Positions 30,063 through 39,495 of a DNA stretch of 64,000 bases are shown here, piece by piece (the stretch's first letter is position 1; every line of letters begins with the position of its first letter). A model generated the notes under the pieces. The model did not search any database, was not told the origin of the DNA, and was given only the letters and a program-made list of their open reading frames with translations. The position numbers and the translations under genes were made by a program. The DNA is from Pseudoflavonifractor phocaeensis (GTDB lineage Bacteria > Bacillota > Clostridia > Oscillospirales > Oscillospiraceae): NCBI RefSeq assembly GCF_021531815.1, contig NZ_JADYUM010000002.1, forward strand, positions 124,001-188,000, read 5' to 3'.

Positions 30063-31470
30063 GGGTTACTTCATCAAGTTGCTCCGGAGACACCTTCTCC
30101 GCGCCAGAGCCACGGACATAAAGCGCAATGCTCAATTTCCCGTTGTTGGACATAATCTCATCGGTTGAAGCAATCGCAGAGAAACCTTCGATTGCAGAAA
30201 AATTGCAATATGTGTCAGCAATCTCCTGAATATGAGAGTCCTCCAAATAGCTCTGAGCATTCTTTCTTGTGACAAGATGTCGAGCATTAATAAAAAGGAC
30301 CTTCCCACGATGCTCAATGGGTTTATTTGCTCTGCAAATCACGATGCAGGCTTCCATAGGTGAGTTATAGAAGAGGTTCTTTCCTATACCAATAACGCAT
30401 TCAACCAAATCACTCTGAACCAACTTCTGACGCATTTCTGCCTCTTCACCACGGAACAAGACGCCGTGTGGGAACAGAATTGCGCAACGTCCACTCTGAG
30501 GATTCAAGCTTTTCAAAATGTGCTGAAAGAATGCATAGTCAGCGCGTCCCTGCGGAGGCGTACCCAAAAAGTTTCTGCCATAGGGGTCATGTTCAAAAGC
30601 ATCTCTGTTCCATGTGCTGATCGAGTATGGCGGATTGGCAAGGCAGAGGTCAAACTGCCGGAGCTCACCATGGTCAACGAAAGCAGGTCTCTTAAGCGTA
30701 TCATCATTCACGACTTCGAAATATTCCACTCCATGGAGGAAGAGATTCATCTTGCCGATCGATGAAGAAAGCTCGTTGATCTCCTGACCGTAGCACTTGA
30801 CATTGCGCCACTCAAGTCCCTTTTCCTTCAGGTAAGCAATACAGGAAATCAACATACCTGCGCTTCCGCAAGTCGGATCATAGATTGTCTCGCCTGGCTG
30901 AGGTTTCAGCATTTCCGTCATCAGATGAACAACGGTTCTGTTGGTATAAAACTCCTGGGAAGTATGCCCGCTGTCGTCACCGAATTTCTTGATCAGGTAT
31001 TCATAGGCCTGGCCAAGCTCGTCTTCCGGACAGTTATCCAATGTCAGCGTTTTCGAACTGAAATGCTCGATCAGATTCTTTAGGGTTTCATCGGGCAGAC
31101 GGTTTTTGTTGGTCCATGCTGCATGACCAAACACGCCCTGGAGGACTGATCCGTTGGCATCTTCAATTCCGCGAAACGCATCCACAATCGCTACACCAAT
31201 ATTCTCGGTGGCGTTTCGTACATCTCTCCAGTGGCATCCTTCCGGAATGGAAAATCTGTGAATGGTCTTTTCAGGATAGAAAAAGAATGCGTCACCAAGT
31301 TCTGCTTTTTTCTTTTCCGTTTCTTCATCATACACATCACAGATTCGTTTGAAGAACAGCAGAGGAAATACATACATTTTGTAGTCACTGGCATCTACAT
31401 GCGTGCGCAGAATATCTGCGGAGTGATACAGGTAGGTTTCCAGTTCGGAAAGCTCAATTCTGTCAGCCAT
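30052..31470 (-). pseudogene. hsdM: type I DNA methyltransferase HsdM, 3' end lost
   Basis: 472 aa. N-terminal HsdM_N helical domain (ELETYLYHSADILR), then the N6-adenine methylase domain with SAM motif I DPTCGSAGML and motif IV NPPY. It runs into THCR-stop right after the helical-linker stretch EKVSPEQLDEV, whereas family members continue 30-60 residues; the junction is with an hsdR tail. Start 31470 has AGGAGG upstream and overlaps the preceding ADP-ribosylglycohydrolase gene by 76 bases. Without HsdS or HsdR it should be an orphan; activity doubtful. Confidence 0.75.
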
Positions 31471-32228
31471 CGATGTATCCTCCTTTCTGCAGAAGCGCAT
31501 AGCGCGTGCTTACGGATATCACTCGGAACTCCATAATATGCCTCTGCAAGGCTGCCGGTAATAGCCGCAATTGTGTCACTGTCTCCGCCAATGGAGATGG
31601 CGTTACGAATAGCGTCTTCAAAATTCTTTGACTCAAAGAATGCTGCAAAAGCCTGAGGTACACTGCCTTGACAGGAAACATCAAAAGTATATGCTGCGCG
31701 GATATCATCAAGTTTAAAATCAATCGCGTAGTAATCTTTGTTAATGTGATCCTGAATATCAAGCATACTGCTTCCATGAAGAGCCATAAAAATGGCAACA
31801 GCAACTGATTCAGCACCTTTCATTCCTTCCGGATGATTGTGTGTCACTTCGGTAACAGTTCGTGAGAGCGCAATTGCCTGCTCGATTGAATTCGCCGCAT
31901 ACCCACAAGCACTAACACGCATGGCAGAACCGTTGCCCCAACTGTTATAAGGCTGAGGACTACGACTGTGAATCCACTGTTTGAAGCTCCCGCCATAACC
32001 GGCATGGGGATATTTCTTTCCAAACTCTTGCATACAAGAAACGACTTCCTGTTTTAGGCTTGTGAAATCCGGGGCACAATTCATCAGTGCTTTTGCAATA
32101 GCAAGAGACATCACGCTATCATCAGTGGGTTCACATCTTCTATCATCGAACAGCTCAAAATCTTTTGTCTTTATGTTGTCCCATTCAAAACGAGACCCGG
32201 CAATATCGCCAACTATTGCACCAATCAT
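31395..32228 (-). CDS. ADP-ribosylglycohydrolase (DraG) family protein
   Basis: 277 aa. Removes ADP-ribose from proteins or related adducts with two Mg ions. Metal/substrate motifs: GAIVGDIAGSRFEW at the N-terminus, EPTDDSVMSLAIAKAL (TDDS), and the C-terminal GGDSDTIAAITGSLAEAYYG (DSDT). Start 32228 follows GGAGGG. The last ~35 residues (after SDIRKHAL) do not look like the family's usual end and run into hsdM, suggesting that the 3' end was replaced when hsdM arrived. Confidence 0.85.
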   Translation of the reverse strand: MIGAIVGDIAGSRFEWDNIKTKDFELFDDRRCEPTDDSVMSLAIAKALMNCAPDFTSLKQEVVSCMQEFGKKYPHAGYGGSFKQWIHSRSPQPYNSWGNGSAMRVSACGYAANSIEQAIALSRTVTEVTHNHPEGMKGAESVAVAIFMALHGSSMLDIQDHINKDYYAIDFKLDDIRAAYTFDVSCQGSVPQAFAAFFESKNFEDAIRNAISIGGDSDTIAAITGSLAEAYYGVPSDIRKHALCASAERRIHRWLTELSFPNWKPTCITPQIFCARM

Positions 32229-32531
32229 AGGTTTTCCCTCCAAATGATTTTTTCGTTGACTTTTCGTTTTCTCTGCCGCTGCAGGAGCTGATAATCGGGC
32301 ATTGCCCCATATACAATTTCGGATTGTCAGTTTTTCAGCGTTAAAAAGAGTATTGTTCCCACACGATTTTGCGCTGCAAAGTCTACTATATTATACCTTT
32401 TGCGACCGCTGCCGCTGGAAAGGGGCTACCCCATACCTGACAGGCACTTTACAGCGGCAGCAGAATAAACGAATTTTGCCGCAAAAAATCTGTTCCATGG
32501 CCGTACGCCTGTCTAATGGCATTTTTGTTGC

Positions 32532-34328
32532 TCAAAGAGAGAAATAATAATTGCGGATCTTTTCGGCCATCAGCTTTCTTCGCATTTCAAGGAAATTGTT
32601 ATAGTCCGAAATTTCCATTTCTTCAAATCCAGTGGGAATGCAGTTTTGTTCCAGATTTCTGTGAAGTTCAACTTCATCAATAATACCACCATAGATAGGA
32701 TTTTGGGTCTGGCACTGGTCAAAAACCTTTTTCATATAGTTGCAGGGAGCATCATCGCTGATTTTAATATTAATTTCCTGTTGAAGGAACACATAGTTTG
32801 CAATCTGGTTATACATCGACTGCGGAACGCCGTTTTTCGTAAGATAATTCTTGGGAAAAAGATGGTGAATATCGCCCCTGTTTTCCAACATAGATTCCAC
32901 ATCAACCTGCGTAGACAAAAATCCTCTGTCATGACTCTTTACCTGTGCCACAAGAAACATATTGAAATACGGACTGCTTGCAACAGATGTATTCAAGCGC
33001 TGCACAAGGTTTACATTCCAAAATGCATCTGACAATTCGCCCGATTCTGTAAGTTTGAGATACTCAATGGGGTCATCGTAGGAGAAAAATCGTTTAATGT
33101 CATAGTCGAAAGAGGATTCCGGAGATCCGGAATAACGTCCCGTTAGAATCGTCAATGCCAGCCAGCGACGTACAATTTGTTCAATCTCATTGCTGTCAAT
33201 TTTTCTTTCACGCAATGCGAGATAGAGCGCATACCCGAAGTTCAGTACGTTTTGGGAACGAATTAAGGATTTGCGGACAATACCAGCAGAACGTACAATC
33301 ATCAAGTACCGTTCATAATTGGTTTGATTAACGGCCTGAAGTACCGCCTCATGAAGCTGCTTGAAAGAATCTTCCTCGATTTCAACCTTAAATTCCCTGG
33401 TTTCGAAATCACGACCCGACAGCAAGCTAACAAGGTCTGCCAAACGGCCACGCTTAAACTTGTAGGTAAATGCTACGCGTAGAATGTCGGTATAAGTAGT
33501 TTTGTATATGGGGTTACTCTTGGAAGCCGCCCACTTGATCGCATCAAACTCCGGTAAGTTCGCAAATGTAGTGTCATTGTTTTTGATATCTTTCAGATCT
33601 TCGGGAGATTCAATCAAGTGGCAGAAATAGTCAATTGTCTTTCGGGTGATGTTACCGCCATAAGTATCGTTGGACGAAATCTTAGACATGGCAAAATCTG
33701 CTTGCGAAAGCACAACACCCTTTGAGTTGATGCGAATGAAGATTTCCGTAACACTATCGATATCCAAATCTTCCGCCAAGGTAATAACGCCAAGGCTGTT
33801 ATTTTGAATACCACGAAGACGATTAACGATATTGTTTACCTGCGACATTTGATCCGCAATCTCATTCTTCTGGCAATAATCCATTACGAAGGAGAATGTA
33901 TCAAAAGCCGGTTCCAAAACAGGAGCAATGTCTGGAATCCATTTACTGCTCTTCAAAATAGCATTGTTGGCAACTTCAAATTTTTCTTCGAGAGGATTAA
34001 AGGCAATAGCAATGCGTTTCCACTTGTAGTGATCGTCCAACACCTCTTGTCCAACGATCGCGGCAGCCATTGCCGTAATACGTTGCTGACCGTCAATAAG
34101 AACCTTTTTACCAGAGGACTTTGTTCCGTCCTTCAGCTTAACATCCGGGTTTTGCCATACGATGATATATCCTACCGGAAATCCCTTATACAAAGAGTCA
34201 ACCAAGTCTCTAACTTTGGAACTATCCCAAACAAAAGGACGCTGCATTTCCGGAATTGCAATACTTCCGGATTTAATATTTGAAAGCAATGTTTCGACTG
34301 TATAGTTATTAACGCTGTACCGTGCCAT
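32532..34328 (-). CDS. DUF262 + HNH-type protein (GmrSD-like defence nuclease family)
   Basis: 598 aa. N-terminal DUF262 (ParB/GmrS-like NTPase) with PEMQRPFVWD (27-36) and the signature IDGQQRITA (78-86); C-terminal DUF1524-like HNH motif GDIHHLFPKNYL. Fused GmrS/GmrD-type proteins cut modified phage DNA in characterised cases; that role is inferred here. Follows an AlbA_2-type gene by 10 bases, so likely one operon. A second, truncated DUF262 gene lies at 44765. Confidence 0.8.
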   Translation of the reverse strand: MARYSVNNYTVETLLSNIKSGSIAIPEMQRPFVWDSSKVRDLVDSLYKGFPVGYIIVWQNPDVKLKDGTKSSGKKVLIDGQQRITAMAAAIVGQEVLDDHYKWKRIAIAFNPLEEKFEVANNAILKSSKWIPDIAPVLEPAFDTFSFVMDYCQKNEIADQMSQVNNIVNRLRGIQNNSLGVITLAEDLDIDSVTEIFIRINSKGVVLSQADFAMSKISSNDTYGGNITRKTIDYFCHLIESPEDLKDIKNNDTTFANLPEFDAIKWAASKSNPIYKTTYTDILRVAFTYKFKRGRLADLVSLLSGRDFETREFKVEIEEDSFKQLHEAVLQAVNQTNYERYLMIVRSAGIVRKSLIRSQNVLNFGYALYLALRERKIDSNEIEQIVRRWLALTILTGRYSGSPESSFDYDIKRFFSYDDPIEYLKLTESGELSDAFWNVNLVQRLNTSVASSPYFNMFLVAQVKSHDRGFLSTQVDVESMLENRGDIHHLFPKNYLTKNGVPQSMYNQIANYVFLQQEINIKISDDAPCNYMKKVFDQCQTQNPIYGGIIDEVELHRNLEQNCIPTGFEEMEISDYNNFLEMRRKLMAEKIRNYYFSL

Positions 34329-34338
34329 GCATTATCCC

Positions 34339-35649
34339 TCACTTCAATCTATACTTCTTCGACGCACCTCTGCCGATGATGTCAATCAACCCATTTTCAT
34401 TCATCTGGCGGGCAAGCAGATAGGCTCTCGTCTTTTTAATATTCAGAAGTTCCTGTAGGTCTTCATCTGTCATTTCGCCGTACTCCGCCAGATAATCCAT
34501 CACCGTTTTCATCTGCGGCGTGATGACTGCAGGCTTCTCTTCGGCGGTCTCCGGTACTACTTCGGCAATTGCACCGCTGGCGTTCATATTGGGCAGCACG
34601 ATTTTGAACGCATTGGCAGTCACCTCGATACTGGGCTGAACGGAGCAATTTTCGTACAGCTTGAAAATCCGGCGGATGCCGGTGCCGTAGCTTTCGATCA
34701 GGCGCAGACGATGGAATACCTCTGCCAGCTTTTTGTTCCTCGGCTGAGAAACGCCGATGCGAATATCCTCGGTAGAAAGGCCGGGCAGGAGTCCGCCAAG
34801 GGAAATAAACTCCATTTTGCTGTCGTTTACATTGATGATAATACTGCCGCTGAAGCTGTAGTCCCGATGAACAAGAGCGTTGAGAAGCGCCTCGCGAATG
34901 GCCTCCTCGGGGTAGTCCTGATTATCCGTACGAACAATACCCTTGATTGTGGAAACGGTCTTGTTGCACAAAGCAAGGTAATTGATGGAATCCTCGAACT
35001 GCTTGAAAACGGATCCGCCGAATTCCTTGCTGTCCCGGAACGCGGTGCAGGATTCGTCGTTGAATACGGCGATCTTAGTTGTGTGAAGGCTCTGGTCGGA
35101 AAGCAACAGCGCGAGGTTGGTGTAAAGATCATTTTGTGTGATGCCCAGGGCCCGATACTTTTCGGTAGAAAGCTCAACACCATAACGCTGAAACGCGATT
35201 CTTGCGGCATCAAAGGTCAGATCCTGTTCGAGGCAGCGGGCATCCTCAAAATTATCGCCATCCGACTCCTTAATCATCTGCCGGATTTGCTCCGGCGATG
35301 CTGGAACGCTGGAGGTTCCCTGGCGGACATACACGCAGGTGGGCTTTAACCCTTTCGATTTCAGATAGTACGGCTTGCTGCTGCCCTCGTTGACTTCGAT
35401 GCGGATTACTTTGTTGTCCTGTAAAACATAGCGAACAAACATGGTTACATCCGGATGGATGGCGTCACGGATGCCGTTTGTCAGGCGCGTGTAGGTTTCA
35501 TCCACATTCTCAATGCCAACCAAATTGCCCTTATCATCAATGCCGAGGTAGATAATCCCACCGTCTGTATTGGCAAACGCGATGACTTCCTTGTAGATGT
35601 CATCAATCAGCTGAGATTTATACTCAATGCGCTCGCTTTCAAATTGCAT
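34339..35649 (-). CDS. AlbA_2/Schlafen-type putative DNA-binding ATPase regulator
   Basis: 436 aa. N-terminal AlbA_2 (Schlafen-like) domain: ERIEYKSQ and IAFANTDGGIIYLGIDDKG; middle HATPase_c_4 domain with REALLNALVHRDYS and GTGIRRI; C-terminal winged helix (MTDEDLQELLNIKKTRAYLL). Start 35649 with GGAGGTG 6 bases upstream. Such genes often sit beside defence or mobile genes as regulators; here it heads a two-gene operon with the DUF262/HNH gene. Confidence 0.82.
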   Translation of the reverse strand: MQFESERIEYKSQLIDDIYKEVIAFANTDGGIIYLGIDDKGNLVGIENVDETYTRLTNGIRDAIHPDVTMFVRYVLQDNKVIRIEVNEGSSKPYYLKSKGLKPTCVYVRQGTSSVPASPEQIRQMIKESDGDNFEDARCLEQDLTFDAARIAFQRYGVELSTEKYRALGITQNDLYTNLALLLSDQSLHTTKIAVFNDESCTAFRDSKEFGGSVFKQFEDSINYLALCNKTVSTIKGIVRTDNQDYPEEAIREALLNALVHRDYSFSGSIIINVNDSKMEFISLGGLLPGLSTEDIRIGVSQPRNKKLAEVFHRLRLIESYGTGIRRIFKLYENCSVQPSIEVTANAFKIVLPNMNASGAIAEVVPETAEEKPAVITPQMKTVMDYLAEYGEMTDEDLQELLNIKKTRAYLLARQMNENGLIDIIGRGASKKYRLK

Positions 35650-35678
35650 ATAGAGCACCTCCATCATTGCTTGATCCT

Positions 35679-35706
35679 ATTATACACTCATTTTCATGTT
35701 TTTCAA
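35679..35706 (-). promoter_or_regulatory. promoter of the AlbA_2 - DUF262 operon
   Basis: On the minus strand TTGAAA (35706-35701), 16-base spacer, TATAAT (35684-35679), about 30 bases before the start codon. Confidence 0.75.
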
Positions 35707-35713
35707 TTATTTG

Positions 35714-35745
35714 AAGTGAAAATTCACTTTATTCATAATGAAGTG
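35714..35745. promoter_or_regulatory. overlapping palindromes upstream of the -35, candidate operator
   Basis: AAGTGAAAATTCACTT (35714-35729) is a perfect palindrome, and CACTT...AAGTG (35725-35745) around TTCATAATGAA forms a second overlapping one. Their position next to the -35 suggests control, possibly by the AlbA_2 protein's own winged helix. Confidence 0.45.
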
Positions 35746-35974
35746 TGAAAGTTTTGCTCTGGTCATGGTCAACAAAACAGGCAACAGCAGTTTATCCGTC
35801 TGCCGTTGCCTGCAATTTTATTTCCTGTTCCAACTCGCAAAACTCCGGAGTGGATAAGATTAACTATTAGAAGTCAACCCCCAAAATGAATGATGGTGGT
35901 TAGGCCCAGATGGTTCAAAAAGAGTATAGCAAAGCAGGGGTCTATTAAGACCCCGGTTGGCTATGAGGAGTAAA

Positions 35975-36080
35975 CTACGCAGCCAGATGGTATGGCTGAC
36001 CGGACCTCTCTAAGGCAAAGATGAGCCGCACCAATTTCTTGGCAGCAGAGACCGCAGAAAAATCTGTGTAATCGACAATT
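35975..36080 (-). pseudogene. C-terminal remnant of an IS110-family transposase
   Basis: About 33 codons reading DYTDFSAVSAAKKL, VRLIFALERSGQPY and a stop: the typical end of IS110/IS1111 transposases. The upstream part of the frame is broken. Between here and 36290 other open runs (for example 35961-36230, with HAAEQSITWLMRVAG) are unrecognised. Confidence 0.5.
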
Positions 36081-36290
36081 CAATTCGTCCGTTTTCCGAA
36101 TTGCATTGTATTCAATCCGGTTTTTGCTGAGATTCCCAGCCACACGCATCAGCCATGTAATCGATTGTTCAGCGGCATGTACTCCGTAACTGTTTTCAGA
36201 TAAATTTCGCGGTTCGGAATATCGAAGCATTTGGGTAGGTCGATCCGTACCGTTTGGGTATATAGCCCGGTTCTGCGCTCTCCTTAATGC

Positions 36291-36783
36291 TTAATACTGG
36301 TATTTCTCGCAATAACTGCCGCAAATTAAAACATTCTTTCCATCCATGCGTTTTTCTGTTGTCTTAAGGTGCTTCTGTGCATAGGCTTCCAGATCGGAAC
36401 CCATCAGAGCAAATGTTTTGTCCTCAGATTCCTTTTTCGCGATTGCTGCCTTGGCAACCTCCTCAGCATCCTGGCGGCGAATGACCACAATACCATCCTT
36501 ATCACCTACCAAGATGTCACCGGGGAAAACAACCTGCCCGCCGCAGGCAATCGGTACGTTCACTTCGCCAGGTCCAAACTTGAATGGCCCTTGCGGTGTA
36601 ATACCCTTGGCATAGACCGGCATATCCAGCGTTTCAATGCCGTCCAAGTCGCGCAGGCAACCGTCCACCACAATTCCTGCTATGCCCTTCATGCAAGCAA
36701 AACGCATCATAATCTCGCCAGCAAGCGACCGGTTGCAGCCGCTTGCTCCATCTACCACAATAACATCACCTGGTTGTCTCTAT
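36291..36783 (-). pseudogene. RraA/HMG-aldolase-family protein, N-terminus missing
   Basis: About 160 codons beginning QPGDVIVVDGASG, with MKGIAGIVVDGCLRD, YAKGITPQGP, and GDILVGDKDGIVVI: the later two-thirds of RraA-family (dimethylmenaquinone methyltransferase-like) proteins. The expected first ~60 residues are replaced by a stop codon immediately upstream, exactly where the serine-recombinase remnant ends. Not a functional gene as it stands. Confidence 0.65.
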
Positions 36784-36784
36784 T

Positions 36785-36949
36785 TTAGCATACGGACTGT
36801 TCAATCTCCAAATCGCTGTATCGGAACTTGACCCGGATTGTTTCCGCATCGACTACAGTGACCCGTTCAATCATCTTGCGAACGACCTCGTCATCATAGT
36901 GAGGAAAGCCATTGAGATGTTCCTCCAGATAAGTTGCGTATGACAGTAA
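36785..36949 (-). pseudogene. C-terminal remnant of a large serine recombinase
   Basis: About 54 codons, LSYATYLEEHL...VRKMIERVTVVDAETI, then FRYSDLEIE and a stop, matching the last segment of Tn-type large serine recombinases (the V-K-I-E--TV---D-I-V-F pattern). No catalytic domain. It abuts the truncated RraA gene. Confidence 0.5.
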
Positions 36950-37424
36950 AAGAATGGGTCGCTTTCTGACAAAAAACTATGACGCACCGAGTGTGAGGCA
37001 TACGACCTGCGAAGCGCATCGCTATGTATTGAAAAATCATATTCTGCCTTGGATAGGGGATTGTCCGCTGGAATCCCTGACGACGCAAAAGATAGAGGAG
37101 TTTCTGGAAGAGCATCAACTGCATGGAAACAAACGGAATGGGAAACCACTATCCCAGCAGACTATGCGGCATATTCAAAATCTACTCTCAAAGGTGCTAA
37201 GCCAGGCAGTAAACCGTGGCTTGATTGAAAGAAATCCAGTACAAGGAATCTGTCGCTCGGCTCCAAAGCAAGTAAAGGCTACGATTCTAGCTGACAATGA
37301 AATCCGCGACTACTTATCCGCTGCAAAAGATTTTCATAAGCTGACCGAGCGTGTTCTGATGGAGGACCTGTATGACAGAACGCCCCATATTTTAGACCAT
37401 GCAATCACGATACTGCTGGGGTGA
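36940..37424 (+). pseudogene. tyrosine recombinase (integrase) remnant, no catalytic domain
   Basis: The core-binding (SAM-like) domain is visible from MGRFLTKNYDAPSV through THVLKNHI-like RYVLKNHILPWIG, NLLSKVLSQAVNRGLIERNP to ADNEIRDYLSAAKD. The likely true start is ATG 36940 (MTVKEWVAF), put out of frame by one missing base before the codon at 36968. After YLSAAKDF the catalytic R-H-R-Y domain is absent and an unrelated tail (RVLMEDLYDRTPH) follows. Dead integrase scrap. Confidence 0.6.
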
Positions 37425-37463
37425 GACAGGAAGCGTTTCGGAAATACCGACCTTCTTTCTGGC

Positions 37464-37501
37464 GGGAGCCGGAGGTCCTGATGAGGGAACCTCCGGCTCC
37501 C
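37464..37501 (+). terminator. strong GC-rich hairpin
   Basis: 13-bp stem GGGAGCCGGAGGT and complement, 12-base loop, weak T run. Ends the mobile-element scrap region. Confidence 0.5.
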
Positions 37502-37554
37502 ACCGTTTCTGTATTTGTACCTTAGCTGCTGGCAGAGGGCGGCCGGTTTAGAAA

Positions 37555-37605
37555 AACGGCACCCCGTCGGACCAACCGGTGAGGCTGGACCAACGGGGTG
37601 CCGTT
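37555..37605 (-). terminator. terminator of the lactate operon
   Basis: 13-bp stem AACGGCACCCCGT and complement with a run of T on the minus-strand side, about 80 bases after the etfA stop. Confidence 0.8.
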
Positions 37606-37681
37606 GTGTGTTGTTGTTTTTGTCCAATCATGCCATCGTGCAAAGTGCCGGGGGAAGGGCAGCGAAGCGCTGCCCGCTGGG

Positions 37682-38671
37682 TTACTCCGCCTTGCGCTTG
37701 CGGATTTCTTCGATCATGGCAGGCAGAACCTTCATCACGTCGCCTACGATGCCCACATCGGCCACATCAAAGATGGGGGCGTCCTCGTCCTTGTTGATGG
37801 CCACCACATAGCCGGAACCGGTCATGCCGGACACGTGCTGGGTGGCGCCGGACACGCCGCAGGCGATGTACAGGGCGGGGGAGACAATCTTGCCGGACTG
37901 GCCTACCTGGTGGGCACGGGACACCCAGCCCTCCTCGATGGCAGGACGGGTGGCGCCCACCACGCCGCCCAGCAGCTGGGCCAGCTCCTCCACCAGGGCG
38001 AAGTTCTCCTGGCTGCCCATACCACGGCCGCCGGTGACGATGACCTTGGCCTCCTCCAGGTTCACGGACTCGGAGATCTCCTTCACCGCTTCCACTACCT
38101 TGGTCTTGATGGCGTCGGCGGGCACCTCCACCGCCTCAGCGGTGACAGGGGCGGCTTCGCCGGCCTCAGGCTTGGAGAAGGCGCCGGAGCGGACGGTGGC
38201 CACTACAGGCAGGGTGTCCAACACCACGTCGTTGAGCACCGTGCCACCGTAGAGGGGAACGGTCCATACGGGGGTGCCGTTGTCGATCTTCAGCGCGGTG
38301 GCGTCCTGCACACTGCCCAGGCCCTTCCGGGCGTCCAGCCGGGCGGTGAGCTCCCGGCCCAGGGGGGTGTTGCCGGCCAGCACCGCGGCGGGCGCATACT
38401 TGTTGACCATGGCCTCCAGCGCGCAGACCATGGCGTCGCTGCAGCCGTCGATGAAGGCAGCACCCTCTACCGAGAGTACGCCGTCACACAGCGGAGCAGC
38501 CTTTTCTGCGGCGGCGGCATTGTCCGTGCCCACTGCCAAAGCCAGCACCTTACCGCCGGTGAGACCGGCCAGGGTGCGGGCGGGAGTCAGAGCCTCCAGG
38601 CTCACATTTACCACTTTGCCTTCCTTTTGCTCCAGGAAGACCAGAATATCTTTGCAATTGCCCCAATCCAT
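37682..38671 (-). CDS. etfA: electron transfer flavoprotein alpha subunit
   Basis: 329 aa. C-terminal FAD domain motifs GGRGMGSQENF, ARPAIEEGW-like ATRPAIEEGW, GQSGKIVSPALYIACGVSGATQH (in part: GVSGATQHVSGM) and INKDEDAPIFDVADVGIVGD. It lacks the extra N-terminal ferredoxin domain found in some lactate-dehydrogenase-associated EtfA proteins. Pairs with etfB 13 bases upstream; accepts electrons from the lactate dehydrogenase and/or acyl-CoA dehydrogenase encoded in the same operon. Confidence 0.95.
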   Translation of the reverse strand: MDWGNCKDILVFLEQKEGKVVNVSLEALTPARTLAGLTGGKVLALAVGTDNAAAAEKAAPLCDGVLSVEGAAFIDGCSDAMVCALEAMVNKYAPAAVLAGNTPLGRELTARLDARKGLGSVQDATALKIDNGTPVWTVPLYGGTVLNDVVLDTLPVVATVRSGAFSKPEAGEAAPVTAEAVEVPADAIKTKVVEAVKEISESVNLEEAKVIVTGGRGMGSQENFALVEELAQLLGGVVGATRPAIEEGWVSRAHQVGQSGKIVSPALYIACGVSGATQHVSGMTGSGYVVAINKDEDAPIFDVADVGIVGDVMKVLPAMIEEIRKRKAE

Positions 38672-38684
38672 GTCTGTCTCTCCT

Positions 38685-39476
38685 TTACAGCAGCTTGGCG
38701 GCGGCCATCATGTCAACAGCCTTGATGGCGGATTCCGCAGCAGTTTCCTCGTTGATTTTCACACCGGCCTGGCGCTTGGCGGGCTCAAAGACCTTGACCA
38801 CGTGGGCGGTGGGCTTGCCGGGCTCCACAGAGTCCAGATCGGCGGCGGAGAGCACGGGGATGGCCATCTTCCGGGCGGCCATCTTGCTCTTGATGGTGGG
38901 GTAACGGGGGTCATAGGCGGGCTTGTTCACCGTGACCACGCAGGGGAGCGCGGACTCTACCTTGCGGTAGCCCTCCTCAGTCTCCTGCTTGGCGCAGATG
39001 CCGGCGTCCGTCTGCTCGATGTCCACCAGGTCCACGATCACGCCGGTGCCCAGGGCCTCAGCCAGCTGGGGCCCCAGCTGGCCGCTGGCCCGGTCGGTGG
39101 CCTCGCGGCCGCAGAAAATCAGGTCAAAGGGCTTGCCGGCGTCCGCCTCCAGCTTCCGGATGGCGGCGGCCAGGATCTTGCTGCGGCCCAGGGTGTCCGC
39201 GTCCTCAAAAGTGGGGTCGCTGATGACATAGCCCTGGTTGGCGCCCACGGCCAGGCAGGTCTTCACCGCGTCCCGGGCTTTCTCCGGGCCCACGGTGATG
39301 GCGGTGATGCTGCCACCCACGGCTTCTTTGAGGCGGGTGGCCATCTCCAGCGCATAGGTATCAAAGGCGTTGACCACGGGGGTGACGCCGTCCAGATTCA
39401 CTTCCTCGGTGCCGGGCTTCAGGTGGATTTCCACCGAGTCATCGGGCACCTGCTTCAGGCAGACCAGAATCTCCAT
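38685..39476 (-). CDS. etfB: electron transfer flavoprotein beta subunit
   Basis: 263 aa. Family motifs CLKQVPD (5-11), NAFDTYALEMATRLKE, ITVGPEKARDAVKTCLAVGANQG and GREATDRASGQLGPQLAEAL. Binds AMP or a second FAD (bifurcating type); the sequence alone does not let me decide which. Second to last gene of the operon. Confidence 0.95.
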   Translation of the reverse strand: MEILVCLKQVPDDSVEIHLKPGTEEVNLDGVTPVVNAFDTYALEMATRLKEAVGGSITAITVGPEKARDAVKTCLAVGANQGYVISDPTFEDADTLGRSKILAAAIRKLEADAGKPFDLIFCGREATDRASGQLGPQLAEALGTGVIVDLVDIEQTDAGICAKQETEEGYRKVESALPCVVTVNKPAYDPRYPTIKSKMAARKMAIPVLSAADLDSVEPGKPTAHVVKVFEPAKRQAGVKINEETAAESAIKAVDMMAAAKLL

Positions 39477-39495
39477 ATCACTCGAGCTCCTTCAA

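Noticed and set aside
37598-38725. Plus-strand frames opposite etfA, etfB, acyl-CoA dehydrogenase and the lactate dehydrogenase
   Set aside because: Antisense shadows, no recognisable domains, no ribosome sites.
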